Part shown: in pieces, positions 1 through 8,496 of the stretch
Layout: the number at the start of each line of letters is the position of its first letter
Position numbering within the stretch: the stretch's first letter is position 1
Assembly: GCA_021778935.1 (NCBI GenBank)
Contig: JAJYBQ010000025.1
Span: forward strand, 1-15,439
Length of the DNA: 15,439 bases
Source of the DNA: Pseudomonadota bacterium
GTDB taxonomy: Bacteria; Pseudomonadota; Gammaproteobacteria; Burkholderiales; Burkholderiaceae
Direction: 5' to 3'
Notes under the pieces: generated by a model
Told to the model about the DNA's origin: nothing
Database searches by the model: none
Seen by the model: only the letters and a program-made list of their open reading frames with translations
Program-made: the position numbers and the translations under genes

Positions 1-1371
1 CCGCTCCACCGCAACGACCTCCAAGCCTTCGATCGCCTGCCGCGGCACGTTCGCCTTGGGGATGATCGCGCGCGAAAACCCGAGTTTCGCCGCCTCGCGC
101 AAGCGCTCCTGCCCGCGCGGCGCCGGGCGGATCTCGCCGGCCAGGCCGACTTCGCCGAAGGCCACCACGCCGCGCGGCACCGCGCGGTTGCGCAGCGAGG
201 AGCTGACCGCCAGCAGCACCGCCAGATCCGCCGCCGGCTCCTCGATGCGCACACCACCCACCGCGTTGACGAAGACGTCCTGGTCGAAGGTCGCGACGCC
301 GGCATGCCGGCTCATCACCGCCAGCAGCATCGCCAGCCGCTGCGCGTCCAACCCCACGCACAGGCGCCGCGGATTGGGAACGTGCGCCGCATCGACCAGC
401 GCCTGGATCTCGACCAACAGCGGCCGCGTGCCTTCCTGCGTGACCAGCACGCAGGAACCCGGCACCTGCCCACCCTTGCCGTCGGCGCCATGCTGCGAAA
501 GAAAGAGTGCCGACGGGTTGGCCACGCCGCGCAAGCCGCGGTCGGTCATCGCGAACACGCCCAGTTCGTGGATCGCGCCGAAGCGGTTCTTGAACGCCCG
601 CACGAGGCGGAACGACGAATGGCTGTCGCCCTCGAAGTAGAGCACCGTGTCGACCATGTGCTCGAGCACGCGCGGGCCGGCGAGCGCGCCCTCCTTGGTG
701 ACGTGGCCGACCAGGACCAGGCTGGTGCGGCTCTGCTTGGCCCAGCGGGTGAGCGCGGCGGCGCACTCGCGCACCTGGGATACCGAGCCGGGTGCGGAAC
801 CGAGCTGCGGCGAATAAAGCGTCTGGATCGAATCGATCACCGCCACCCGAGGTCGCTCGCGATCGAGCGCCGCCAGGATCCGATCGAGGTCGATCTCGGC
901 GGCGATCCGCAGCGCCGCCAACCCCTTGGCTTCGATGCCCAACCGACGGGCGCGCAGCGCGACCTGCCCCACCGACTCCTCGCCGCTGACGTACAGGACC
1001 GGCACCGCGCTCCCGGCGATGGTTGCGAGCGACTGCAACAGCAGCGTCGATTTGCCGATTCCCGGATCGCCGCCGATCAGCACCACCCCGCCCTCGACCA
1101 GACCGCCGCCCAACACCCGATCGAACTCGTCAAGGCCGCTGGCCGTACGGTCGAAGCGCTCCACCGCCACGTCGCCCAGCGGCATCACGTCGGCCGAAGG
1201 GGTCAGGCCGTCACGCAGCGCCGAGGCCCGTAACGGGCCGGCAACCGCCGCCGCCTCGTGCAGCGTGTTCCAGGCATTGCAGTGGGGACACTGCCCGGAC
1301 CACTTGGCGCTCGTTGCGCCGCAGGCATTGCATACATAGCGCAGCCCGCTGCGCGCCGCGCCGCGGCTCAT
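1..1371 (-). CDS. radA: DNA repair protein RadA (3' end cut by window edge)
   Basis: RadA is a RecA-like ATPase that promotes branch migration of recombination intermediates in the cytoplasm. Reading the minus strand from ATG at 1371 gives 457 codons with no stop before the window edge. E. coli RadA has 460 residues, so only a few C-terminal residues should be missing. Domains in order: an N-terminal zinc finger (C14, C17, C28, C31), a Walker A loop GGDPGIGKST at about 100-109, the RadA-specific KNRFG motif at 261-265, and a C-terminal Lon-protease-like domain (VVAFGEVGLAGEIRP). The start codon overlaps the alr stop as ATGA, so the two are probably co-transcribed and translationally coupled. 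No key residue is missing. Identification is secure; only the C-terminus is unseen. Confidence 0.96.
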   Translation of the reverse strand, partial: MSRGAARSGLRYVCNACGATSAKWSGQCPHCNAWNTLHEAAAVAGPLRASALRDGLTPSADVMPLGDVAVERFDRTASGLDEFDRVLGGGLVEGGVVLIGGDPGIGKSTLLLQSLATIAGSAVPVLYVSGEESVGQVALRARRLGIEAKGLAALRIAAEIDLDRILAALDRERPRVAVIDSIQTLYSPQLGSAPGSVSQVRECAAALTRWAKQSRTSLVLVGHVTKEGALAGPRVLEHMVDTVLYFEGDSHSSFRLVRAFKNRFGAIHELGVFAMTDRGLRGVANPSALFLSQHGADGKGGQVPGSCVLVTQEGTRPLLVEIQALVDAAHVPNPRRLCVGLDAQRLAMLLAVMSRHAGVATFDQDVFVNAVGGVRIEEPAADLAVLLAVSSSLRNRAVPRGVVAFGEVGLAGEIRPAPRGQERLREAAKLGFSRAIIPKANVPRQAIEGLEVVAVER

Positions 1372-2504
1372 TCCGGCCGCTCCCGCGCGCGCGCCGGCAG
1401 CCCGCTCAGCAGTTCATACCCGATGGTCCCCGCCCGCTCGGCCACTTCGTCGACGCCGATCCGCGCTCCCCACAGCTCCACGGCATCGCCGCAGACCGCC
1501 GATGCCATGTCGGTGAGATCGACGGCGATCATGTCCATCGATACCCGGCCCACCAGGGAAACGCGCGCACCGCCCGCCGCGCTCTCGACCCAGACCGGGG
1601 TGCCGTCGGGCGCCGAACGCGGATATCCGTCGGCGTAACCGCAGGCGACGATCCCGATGCGGCTGGGCCGCCGCGCGATCCAGCGGCTGCCGTAGCCCAC
1701 CGGCTGCCCCGGCGCCACGTCCCGTACCGCCAGCAAGCGCGAGCGCAGCCGCATCGCCGGGCGCAGGCCGAGGTCGGCGGCGGCAATCCCGGCTGCCGGC
1801 GACGCGCCGTAGAGCGCGATTCCCGGTCGCACGAATTCCGTACCGGCCCGGACATCGCCAGGCGCATGGAGGAACAAGGCCGCCGAATTCGATACGCTCC
1901 AGGCTCCGGTCCATTCCGGAATCCGCGCGCGCAAAGCCTGCCATTGCGATGCCACCGACGGCGCCGCCCCGTCGCCCGGCGCCGAGCCACCCCCGCCGTC
2001 GGCGTTGGCGAGATGGGTCATCAACGCGTCGATGCGGACGTGCCCGAGCGCGGCAAGGCGATCGAACGCCGCGCGCGCATCGCCGGCGGCAAAGCCCAGG
2101 CGATTCATGCCGGTGTCGAACTTGCAGTAGACGCGCACCGGCTTGGCCGGACGCAGGCGCTCGATCATCGCGATCTGCTCGAAGCCGTGGACGACGACGG
2201 TGAGATCGAGCTCCGCGACCGGCGCGAAGTCACGGCGCTCGAACACCCCTTCCAGCAGCAGGATCGGCTTGCGCCACCCGGCCGCGCGCGCACGCTGCGC
2301 CTCATCGGTTTCGAGCAGCGCGAGGCCGTCGGCGTGCGCGAAGGCCTGCACGGCGTTTTCGATGCCGTGGCCATACGCGTTGGCTTTGACGACGGCCCAG
2401 ATGCCACGGCCGCCCGCGCGCGCGCGGGCCTGCGCGAGATTGTGGGCCATCGCCGAACGATCGACGAGGATTTCCAGGGGACGGGACGAGGACAACGCAG
2501 GCAC
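1368..2504 (-). CDS. alr: Alanine racemase
   Basis: This PLP enzyme interconverts L- and D-alanine in the cytoplasm, supplying D-alanine for peptidoglycan. With a GTG start at 2504 it has 378 residues, normal for the family. Visible are the PLP-binding lysine K40 in VVKANAYGHG, the TGMNRLG stretch near 131-137, RPGIALYG at 227-234, the catalytic tyrosine Y271 in VGYGSRW, GYADGY at 289-294 and the C-terminal VSMDM segment near 321-325. A small Gly/Ala/Pro-rich insert (about 169-184) follows the THLANAD motif. The start is uncertain: the open frame has no ATG near the conserved N-terminus, and TTG at 2495 or 2519 are alternatives; none has a good ribosome site. It precedes radA with an ATGA overlap and diverges from lplT. 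Confidence 0.93.
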   Translation of the reverse strand: MPALSSSRPLEILVDRSAMAHNLAQARARAGGRGIWAVVKANAYGHGIENAVQAFAHADGLALLETDEAQRARAAGWRKPILLLEGVFERRDFAPVAELDLTVVVHGFEQIAMIERLRPAKPVRVYCKFDTGMNRLGFAAGDARAAFDRLAALGHVRIDALMTHLANADGGGGSAPGDGAAPSVASQWQALRARIPEWTGAWSVSNSAALFLHAPGDVRAGTEFVRPGIALYGASPAAGIAAADLGLRPAMRLRSRLLAVRDVAPGQPVGYGSRWIARRPSRIGIVACGYADGYPRSAPDGTPVWVESAAGGARVSLVGRVSMDMIAVDLTDMASAVCGDAVELWGARIGVDEVAERAGTIGYELLSGLPARARERPE

Positions 2505-2579
2505 GGCGGAAGAAGGCAACGCGGGTGTGCAAGAATAACCCCTTTTTCCTCCTTTTTCGGGAGACTTGGCATCAACCCG
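2505..2579. promoter_or_regulatory. Divergent alr/lplT intergenic region
   Basis: About 75 bases separate two divergent genes, so promoters for both must lie here or just inside the neighbouring reading frames. This is one of the few locally T-rich stretches of the window. CCTTTTTC occurs twice, at 2541-2548 and 2551-2558, ten bases apart. On the minus strand this reads as a purine-rich run containing AAGGAGG, but it lies too far (about 27 bases or more) from the in-frame alr starts to act as their ribosome site. On the plus strand GGGAGA at 2559-2564 lies 15 bases before the proposed lplT TTG. I could not assign convincing -35/-10 boxes. Confidence 0.45.
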
Positions 2580-3899
2580 TTGCATCGCGGTTTCTACACC
2601 GTCATGGCCGCGCAGTTCTTCTCCGCGCTGGCCGACAACGCCATTCTCATCGCGGCCTTTGCGCTGCTCGAAGAAACGCATGCCCCCGAGGCAATGCGGC
2701 CGATGCTCAAGCTGTTCTTTTTCTTTTCGTACGTCGCGCTCGCCGCGTTCGTCGGCGCGTTGGCCGACTCGCAGCCGAAAGGGCGGGTGATGTTCTTTGC
2801 CAACGCCGTGAAATTCGTCGGCGGCGTGCTCATGCTCGCGACCCCGCACCCGCTGCTCGCGTATGCGGTGATCGGATTCGGTGCTGCGGCGTATTCCCCC
2901 GCCAAATACGGCATCATCACCGAAATGCTGCCGCCGGAGCGGCTGGTCGCGGCCAACGGGTGGATCGAGACCCTCACCATCGGCGCCGTGGTCTTCGGCG
3001 CATTGTTGGGCGGGGTCCTCGTCTCGACCCGGTTCGCCGCGCTCGCCGCGCCCTACACCGCGACGCTGCACTGGTCGGTCGCCCACATGGCCATCGGCCT
3101 GGTGTGCCTGTTGTACGGCGTGGCCGCGCTCATCAACCTGGCGATTCCCGACACCGGGGTCCGCTATGCCCCGCAGCAGCACACGCCGGCGAAGCTGCTC
3201 GCGGACTTCGGCCATTGCCTGCGCGTGCTGTGGCGCGACAGGCTGGGGCAGATCTCCCTCGCCGTGACCACGCTGTTCTGGGGCGCCGGTGCGACGCTGC
3301 AACTGCTGGTGATCGCCTGGGCCAAGGATGCGCTGCACCTGGGACTCGCCCGCGCCGCGATCCTGCAGGCAGTCACGGCAATCGGGGTGGCGATGGGGGC
3401 CATCGCCGCCGCGAGCGCAGTGTCCTTGCGCCGCTCGCTACGTGTGCTGCCGGTCGGCGTGATGATGGGGGGAGTGGTCGTGCTCGTTGCCCTGGTCGAT
3501 TTCCGCGCCTTCCCGGGCGGCGGCATCCATATCGCCGGAGTCGCCATCGACTGGGCAATCCTCGCGGCGATCGGCCTGATGTTGCTCGTGGGCGCGATGG
3601 CGGGGTTCTTCGTGGTGCCGATGAATGCCCTGCTGCAGCACCGCGGCTACGTCCTGCTATCGGCAGGACACTCGATCGCCGTGCAGAACTTCAACGAAAA
3701 CCTCGGCATCCTCGCCATGTCGGGGATCTATGCTGCACTGCTCTCCCTGGGAATGTCGCCCCGCGCAAGCATGGTCCTGTTCGGCGTGTTCGTGTCGGCA
3801 ACCATGGCGCTCGTGATCGTTCGTCACCGCCAGAATCAGCGCCGGTTCGATGCGGAAGCGCTCATCGGCGATTCCCATCACGGACTTTGTTCGGAATAG
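2580..3899 (+). CDS. lplT: Lysophospholipid transporter LplT (MFS)
   Basis: LplT is an inner-membrane major facilitator that flips lysophospholipids (chiefly lyso-PE) to the inner leaflet for re-acylation. The protein is strongly hydrophobic with roughly 12 segments. Its N-terminal part (GFYTVMAAQFFSALADNA, about residues 4-21) matches the LplT family start, and GALADSQPKGRVM at about 59-71 is the loop 2-3 motif. A later NFNENLGIL segment is also family-like. The first in-frame ATG (2604) would cut into the conserved start, so TTG at 2580 (439 residues) is preferred, with GGGAGA 15 bases upstream. The start is moderately sure. No acyltransferase (Aas) gene is adjacent, unlike E. coli. Its 3' end overlaps the convergent uracil-DNA glycosylase gene by 22 bases. 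Confidence 0.9.
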   Translation: MHRGFYTVMAAQFFSALADNAILIAAFALLEETHAPEAMRPMLKLFFFFSYVALAAFVGALADSQPKGRVMFFANAVKFVGGVLMLATPHPLLAYAVIGFGAAAYSPAKYGIITEMLPPERLVAANGWIETLTIGAVVFGALLGGVLVSTRFAALAAPYTATLHWSVAHMAIGLVCLLYGVAALINLAIPDTGVRYAPQQHTPAKLLADFGHCLRVLWRDRLGQISLAVTTLFWGAGATLQLLVIAWAKDALHLGLARAAILQAVTAIGVAMGAIAAASAVSLRRSLRVLPVGVMMGGVVVLVALVDFRAFPGGGIHIAGVAIDWAILAAIGLMLLVGAMAGFFVVPMNALLQHRGYVLLSAGHSIAVQNFNENLGILAMSGIYAALLSLGMSPRASMVLFGVFVSATMALVIVRHRQNQRRFDAEALIGDSHHGLCSE

Positions 3900-4666
3900 A
3901 CGCGCCGGGCGAGGCACAGATCCTCCCAGGCCTTGGCCTTGTCGCCGGGGGTGCGCAGCAGATACGCCGGGTGATAGGTGACGACGACCGGGATTCGCAG
4001 GTCCGCGCGCGCGAACTCGTGGGCGCGCCCGCGCAGCGAGCCGATCGAAGCCTCGGTCTGCAGCAAGACCTGCGCCGCGAACCGGCCCATTGCGACGAGA
4101 ATGCGCGGGCGCAGCAGTTCGATCTGCCGCAAGAGAAACGGCGTGCAGCGCGCCACTTCCTCGGCGTCCGGATTGCGGTTTCCAGGCGGCCGGCACTTGA
4201 TCACGTTGCCGATGTATGCCGCCTCGCGGTGCGACCAGGCGCCACCCGGCGCGCGGCCGAGCCCCGCCGCGGCCAGCATGTTGTCGAGGAGGCGCCCCGC
4301 CTGACCCACGAACGGTTCGCCCTGCGCATCTTCTTCCGCGCCCGGGGCCTCGCCGACGAACATCCACCGGGCGTCGCGGCGCCCCACGCCGAAAACGGCC
4401 TGCGTACGGGTGCGGCACAGCCCGCAGGCGGTGCAGGCGTGTACCGTCCGCTCCAGATCGTCCCAATCCATGGCGTCGACGCCCGCGATCGCCGCCGGCG
4501 GCGGGGAATCTGGCCACCGCGCGGCAATCGCGCGGTCGGTCGTTCCGGCCACAACCGATTCCGTCGGCACGGCATACCCGGCGGCGGCCCCACGTTCGCG
4601 CCAGACCGGTCCCAGGCCCAGGGCCTGCGCCAGGCGAATCTGCTCCGGGCTCCAGCACCGGGTCAC
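3878..4666 (-). CDS. Uracil-DNA glycosylase, family 4 (4Fe-4S)
   Basis: The enzyme removes uracil from DNA as the first step of base excision repair. From GTG at 4666 it has 262 residues. An N-terminal extension of about 70 residues precedes the catalytic domain. Iron-sulfur ligands typical of family 4 are C78 and C81 (CTAC), C158 and C174; the 16-residue spacing of the last two matches the family. The uracil-binding motif GEAPG lies at 105-109, followed by GEPFVGQAG (116-124), and the late motif HPAYLLR at 232-238. The GTG overlaps the rimI stop (GTGA), making it the last gene of the tsaB-rimI run. Its stop lies inside the end of lplT on the other strand, with no room for a terminator between them. 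C84 is an extra nearby cysteine, probably not a ligand. Confidence 0.92.
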   Translation of the reverse strand: MTRCWSPEQIRLAQALGLGPVWRERGAAAGYAVPTESVVAGTTDRAIAARWPDSPPPAAIAGVDAMDWDDLERTVHACTACGLCRTRTQAVFGVGRRDARWMFVGEAPGAEEDAQGEPFVGQAGRLLDNMLAAAGLGRAPGGAWSHREAAYIGNVIKCRPPGNRNPDAEEVARCTPFLLRQIELLRPRILVAMGRFAAQVLLQTEASIGSLRGRAHEFARADLRIPVVVTYHPAYLLRTPGDKAKAWEDLCLARRVYSEQSP

Positions 4667-5154
4667 AACCGCACCCGCATCACCAGCGCATCCTCTCTGC
4701 CGTGGTGGTTGGGGTAGTAGCCGCGGCGGCGCCCGATCGTCCGGAACCCATAGTTGCGATAGAGATGCAGGGCGGCCGCGTTGCTGGGACGCACCTCGAG
4801 CAACATGGTTGCCGCACCATACTCGCGCATGGTCTGCGCCATCCAGTCGAGCATCCGTGCGCCATGGCCTTGCCGTTGATAGGGAAGATCGACGCCGAGA
4901 TTGAGCAGATGCGCCTCGTCCACCGCCAGCATCGCCACGGCATAGGCGATCACCGACACATCGCCATCCTCCAGCATCCAGGCGCTGTAGCCGGAGCGCA
5001 AGGCATCGGCGAAGTTGCCGGGGGTCCACGGAAACGGATAGATCCGCTGCTCCACCGCCATCACGTCGGCAATCCGTTCGGGCGTGAACGGCACGAAGCG
5101 CCCCGGGTCGACCACCGATCGGGGATCGGCCGCATGCCGCATCCGCGCATTCAT
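4663..5154 (-). CDS. rimI: Ribosomal-protein-alanine N-acetyltransferase RimI (GNAT)
   Basis: RimI acetylates the N-terminal alanine of ribosomal protein S18 using acetyl-CoA. The 163-residue product shows the GNAT fold: the N-terminal [10 protein letters not shown] segment (35-44) typical of RimI, the acetyl-CoA pyrophosphate loop YQRQGHG at 92-98, and [19 protein letters not shown] (119-137). The first 20 residues are a short extension. The start ATG at 5154 overlaps the tsaB stop as ATGA, and the stop overlaps the next gene's GTG, so translation is probably coupled at both ends. Adjacency to tsaB is widespread in proteobacteria and supports the RimI call over a generic GNAT. S18 specificity is inferred from the family. 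Confidence 0.92.
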   Translation of the reverse strand: MNARMRHAADPRSVVDPGRFVPFTPERIADVMAVEQRIYPFPWTPGNFADALRSGYSAWMLEDGDVSVIAYAVAMLAVDEAHLLNLGVDLPYQRQGHGARMLDWMAQTMREYGAATMLLEVRPSNAAALHLYRNYGFRTIGRRRGYYPNHHGREDALVMRVRL

Positions 5155-5900
5155 GCGGCGCCTCCACGGGCACCGCGTTCGACAACCCGTTCCGCCGCCC
5201 GCTCTGCCACCGTCTTGGCAACCTGGTCGCGGACGTAGACGGGCAACGCCTGCTCCGGAGCCACCCCCAGCCCCGACGCTGCGGCCCGCTGCGCCCAGCG
5301 CGCAATCGCCTCGGCATCGCCGCAGGCCTCGCACAGCGGCGGCGGAGAACCCGGAGCCCATTGCGCAGCGAGCCAGCGCGCGTCACCGGCGACCGCGTCG
5401 ACACGCGCCCGCGCGACCCGGCCCGGCAGATCCTCCAGATCGCACAGGAAGGGAGGCTCCACCTCCCGCCAATCGAGCCCGCTGCCTTCCAGCACCGCCG
5501 CATACGCCTGCCCCATCCGCGCATCGATCGCGCAGAACAGGCGCGACGGCCCCGACCGGTCCGGCGTGCCGGCATCGGCCGCCACCGCCAATGCCAGCAG
5601 GCTGCTGACCGCAAGCGCCGGCCTCTCGCGCGCCCAGGCCAGGCCCTGCGCAACCGTGCACGCGACGCGCACGCCGGTGAAGGACCCCGGCCCGGCACCA
5701 AACGCAAACGCGGCGCAGTCATCGACCGTCAGACCGGCGTCGCGCAGCACCGCATCGACCTGCGGCAGCACCTGTTCCAGATGGGTATCGCCGACCGCGC
5801 CGCGACGGACGAGCACGCGTGCGCCGTGCGCGACGGCAACCGAGCAACGCGCGCCGCCGGTGTCGAGCGCAAGGACGGTCGGGGTGGCGGAATGGGACAT
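5151..5900 (-). CDS. tsaB: tRNA threonylcarbamoyladenosine biosynthesis protein TsaB
   Basis: TsaB is the partner of TsaD in the complex that places threonylcarbamoyl on A37 of ANN-decoding tRNAs. The 249-residue product has the ASKHA-type start VLALDTG (9-15), the hallmark GAGPGSFTGVR at about 68-78, and a following TVAQGLAWA helix. The start at 5900 was chosen because it leaves a short, family-like lead before the first beta strand; an ATG at 5924 in the same frame would add eight residues (MVRRDNRR) and run into the upstream gene. No clear ribosome site precedes it. The upstream gene stops 7 bases before it, and rimI overlaps it by 4 bases. The C-terminal tail (about 225-249) is Arg/Glu/Ala-rich and probably disordered. 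Confidence 0.94.
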   Translation of the reverse strand: MSHSATPTVLALDTGGARCSVAVAHGARVLVRRGAVGDTHLEQVLPQVDAVLRDAGLTVDDCAAFAFGAGPGSFTGVRVACTVAQGLAWARERPALAVSSLLALAVAADAGTPDRSGPSRLFCAIDARMGQAYAAVLEGSGLDWREVEPPFLCDLEDLPGRVARARVDAVAGDARWLAAQWAPGSPPPLCEACGDAEAIARWAQRAAASGLGVAPEQALPVYVRDQVAKTVAERAAERVVERGARGGAA

Positions 5901-5907
5901 CCGGCGA

Positions 5908-6291
5908 TTATCGCGCCGAACCATCCCGACCCGGAGCCCACCGCTGCTGGGCGCGGATCTGTTCCCGCAGAACCTTGCGCTGCGCGGGCGTCAGATCGCC
6001 GGCCGCGGCGCCGTGGCCGTTGGCCGCAGCACCGGGGGGCGTCGTGCCGCCCAACTCATTGCGCTGTTCCTGGCTCCATCGGCGGATCGACTCGCGATCG
6101 GAGGGCGCGAGATTCCCGGCATTGCCGCCGCTCGCCGGGGTTGCCGATCCGGGTGGAACGACGCCCAACAGCCCTGCTCCCCAGGTTGCCGGCAGCACAG
6201 CGCCCAAGCCGATGCACAGCAGCACCGGTGCCAGCCACAGGCGCGGGCCGGGGACACGATGCAGGCGGCGGCGGGCGCAGGGAAAGGCCAT
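5908..6291 (-). CDS. Small exported or membrane-anchored hypothetical protein
   Basis: I do not recognise a named family. From ATG at 6291 the product is 127 residues. A positively charged N-terminus (RRRLHRV) is followed by a hydrophobic stretch at about 17-40 that could be a signal peptide or anchor. The rest is low-complexity (Gly/Ala/Pro/Asn) with two charged helical pieces, SDRESIRRWSQEQRNEL and LTPAQRKVLREQIRAQQR, the latter like helical repeats of small periplasmic proteins. It ends 7 bases before tsaB on the same strand, so it is probably the first gene of the tsaB-rimI-glycosylase operon. The same frame is open up to 6393, but the earlier ATG gives no recognisable N-terminus. Coding status is likely from operon fit and secretion-type start; function unknown. 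Confidence 0.6.
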   Translation of the reverse strand: MAFPCARRRLHRVPGPRLWLAPVLLCIGLGAVLPATWGAGLLGVVPPGSATPASGGNAGNLAPSDRESIRRWSQEQRNELGGTTPPGAAANGHGAAAGDLTPAQRKVLREQIRAQQRWAPGRDGSAR

Positions 6292-6423
6292 CGACGGTTC
6301 GAACGAATGCGGCACGGTACGGCGCTGGAACGGCAAGCATCGCACACCGGAGCGGGGAATTCTGTAACATTTTGTGCTCCGATGCGATGGCAAAACCGCG
6401 CACCCCTTAGTATTCGCAGCGCG
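6292..6423. promoter_or_regulatory. Divergent promoter region upstream of ompR
   Basis: This 132-base gap lies between the minus-strand exported-protein gene and the plus-strand ompR and should hold promoters for both transcription units. It contains a locally AT-rich patch around 6359-6376. Within it TGTAACAT (6363-6370) resembles an E. coli OmpR half-site (core GTAAC/GTTAC), followed ten bases later by TGTGC, which would be a poor second half-site. Autoregulation by the downstream OmpR is therefore possible but unproven. I could not place -35/-10 boxes with confidence, and no strong ribosome site precedes the ompR ATG. Confidence 0.4.
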
Positions 6424-7149
6424 ATGGACAAGCCCGCTTCCTTCAAAATCCTCGTCGTCGATGACGACCAGCGCCTGCGCGATCTGCTGCGCCGCTACCT
6501 CGGCGAAAACGGATTCACGGTGTCGGCGGTGGAATCGGCACAGGCGATGAGCAAGGTCTGGCTGCGCGAGCGCTTCGACATGCTCATTCTCGACCTGATG
6601 ATGCCGGGCGAGGACGGCATGTCGGTATTACGCCGCCTGCGCGAAGGCAACGACGACACACCGGTCATCCTGCTCACGGCCAAGGGCGGCGATGTCGACC
6701 GCATTGCGGGACTCGATACCGGGGCCGACGACTATCTGCCCAAGCCCTTCAATCCGCGCGAATTGCTGGCCCGGATCCACGCCGTGCTGCGTCGCAAGGC
6801 GCCGGCCGAAGCGCCGGGCGCTCCGAGCCAGGAGCCGATGCGGATGGAATTCGGCGCGTTCTCGTTGGACCTGGCCACGCGCACCCTCACCAAGTACGGC
6901 GAGGCAGTGCCGCTGACGACGGGCGAATTCGCGGTGCTCAAGGCGTTCGCGCGCCATCCCCGGACACCGCTGTCGCGCGAAAAGCTGATGGAAATGGCGC
7001 GGGGGCGGGAATATGAAGCCTTCGACCGCAGCCTGGACGTGCAGATCTCGCGCCTGCGCAAGCTGATCGAACCCGACCCCGGGAAACCACGTTACATCCA
7101 GACGGTATGGGGACTGGGATACGTCTTCGTGCCGGACGGGACCCCGTAA
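6424..7149 (+). CDS. ompR: OmpR/RisA-type response regulator
   Basis: A cytoplasmic two-component transcription factor of 241 residues, the normal OmpR length. The receiver domain (about 7-122) has the acidic pocket D13/D14, phospho-acceptor D57 in LILDLMMPGEDG, the switch threonine T85 and conserved K107 in DDYLPKPFNPREL. The linker is followed by a winged-helix domain (about 138-239) ending in the usual YIQTVWGLGYVF. The sequence closely resembles betaproteobacterial RisA/OmpR. The histidine kinase gene follows after 12 bases. In the family it controls outer-membrane and acid or osmotic responses; the regulon here is unknown. An in-frame open region extends far upstream but has no receiver-domain homology, so ATG at 6424 is the sound start. 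Confidence 0.95.
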   Translation: MDKPASFKILVVDDDQRLRDLLRRYLGENGFTVSAVESAQAMSKVWLRERFDMLILDLMMPGEDGMSVLRRLREGNDDTPVILLTAKGGDVDRIAGLDTGADDYLPKPFNPRELLARIHAVLRRKAPAEAPGAPSQEPMRMEFGAFSLDLATRTLTKYGEAVPLTTGEFAVLKAFARHPRTPLSREKLMEMARGREYEAFDRSLDVQISRLRKLIEPDPGKPRYIQTVWGLGYVFVPDGTP

Positions 7150-7161
7150 CCGCCGTCGCTC

Positions 7162-8496
7162 GTGCCGTTCGTCGCAAAACTCCGCTCACCGCCGCTCTTC
7201 TGGCGGACGTTCCTGCTCATCCTCTCGCTCGAACTCCTCACGATGGCGGCAGCGGTCCCGGCCATCCGCATGGCCGAGCGCGAGCCGCGCGCGCACCGGC
7301 TGGCGCAGCAGCTGATCTCGCTCGTCGAAACCACCCGCATTGCGCTGGTGTACTCCGACCCGCAGCGGCGCGGCGCGCTGCTCTCCGCGCTGGTGGAGAA
7401 TGAGCATGTCCGCGTGCTGCCCCGCGATCCGACCGACGAGGTGCTGCCGCTGCCCGACGGCCCGCTCCTCAACCTCTCCAAGCAGGATGTGCGTCGGGCG
7501 CTCGGCGCGGATACGCGCTTCGCTTCGCGCGTCAACGGCGTGCGTGGATTCTGGATCAGCTTCTCGATCGACGGCGATGCCTATTGGGTGTTCATCGACC
7601 GCGACATGCTGCGTCACACGCTCGGCTATGGCTGGCTGGCATGGGCGGCGGTGGCGTTTTCGATTTCGATGGCCGGCGCCGCGCTGTTTGCGCGCCACCT
7701 CAACCGCCCGCTCACCGAACTGTCGCGGGCCGCGCGCGACCTCGGCAACTGGAAGATTCCGCAGCCGCTGCCTGCCGACACCGGTCCCGTCGAAATCCGC
7801 ACCCTCAACCAAAGTTTCAACCGCATGGTGACGGACCTGAAGAAAATCGCCAGCGACCGCGCCGTGCTCCTTGCAGGGATTTCTCATGACCTGCGCACAC
7901 CGCTCACCCGCATGCGGCTCGAAGTCGAGATGAGCGGACTACCGGCGGAAACCCGCGACGCGATGACGTCCGATCTCGACCAGATGGACGACATCGTCCG
8001 CCAGTTTCTCGACTATGCCGTCCCCACGCCGCAGCGGGAGCCCGAACCGGTCGATCTCTCCGCACTGGTTGCCGAGGCGCTGGGCCGCGCCCGCCTCGAA
8101 AACGTCCGTGTCGTCGAACGGATCGCGACCGGCGTCGAAATCCCGGGATACCGGTCGGAGATCCTGCGCGCGATCGACAATGTCCTCGCCAATGCGCACC
8201 GCTACGGACGGGATGCGTCCGGCATCCTGGCCCTCGAGGTCACCCTGGCGCGCGAAGGCGCCGAGGCCGTGCTCACCATCGCCGACCATGGCCCGGGAAT
8301 CGCACCGGAAGAAATGGCGCGGCTGGTGCGGCCGTTCGAGCGCGGCAATCCTGCGCGTTCCGGCACCGCCGGCGCCGGTCTCGGACTCGCCATCGTGGCG
8401 CGGGTGGCGGCGCTCCATCATGGGTCCCTTACGTTTTCCCCGCAGGCGCCGCACGGCTTGCGGGTGGAAATCCGCTTCCCCGACGCGCTACACTAG
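7162..8496 (+). CDS. envZ: EnvZ/RisS-type sensor histidine kinase
   Basis: This inner-membrane sensor phosphorylates the adjacent OmpR. The 444-residue product starts with GTG at 7162, 12 bases after ompR. Layout: TM1 about 14-34, a periplasmic domain of about 120 residues, TM2 about 155-177, HAMP about 178-235, the H-box GISHDLRTPLTR with phosphohistidine H242, N-box IDNVLANAHRYG (N340, N344), G1 box DHGPGI (375-380) and G2 box GAGLGLA (404-410). All catalytic motifs are intact. The HDLRTP signature is that of EnvZ-type kinases. It ends with TAG, 38 bases before the next plus-strand gene, with no terminator hairpin between them, so read-through into the downstream cluster is plausible. Confidence 0.93.
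   Translation: MPFVAKLRSPPLFWRTFLLILSLELLTMAAAVPAIRMAEREPRAHRLAQQLISLVETTRIALVYSDPQRRGALLSALVENEHVRVLPRDPTDEVLPLPDGPLLNLSKQDVRRALGADTRFASRVNGVRGFWISFSIDGDAYWVFIDRDMLRHTLGYGWLAWAAVAFSISMAGAALFARHLNRPLTELSRAARDLGNWKIPQPLPADTGPVEIRTLNQSFNRMVTDLKKIASDRAVLLAGISHDLRTPLTRMRLEVEMSGLPAETRDAMTSDLDQMDDIVRQFLDYAVPTPQREPEPVDLSALVAEALGRARLENVRVVERIATGVEIPGYRSEILRAIDNVLANAHRYGRDASGILALEVTLAREGAEAVLTIADHGPGIAPEEMARLVRPFERGNPARSGTAGAGLGLAIVARVAALHHGSLTFSPQAPHGLRVEIRFPDALH

Noticed and set aside
304..1233. Plus-strand open frame opposite radA
   Set aside because: Low-complexity His/Gln/Arg-rich shadow of radA, which carries all RadA motifs on the minus strand.
2525..4717. Long plus-strand frame (730 codons) across lplT and the glycosylase gene
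   Set aside because: Arg-rich composition without hydrophobic segments; lplT in another frame shows the real transporter sequence.
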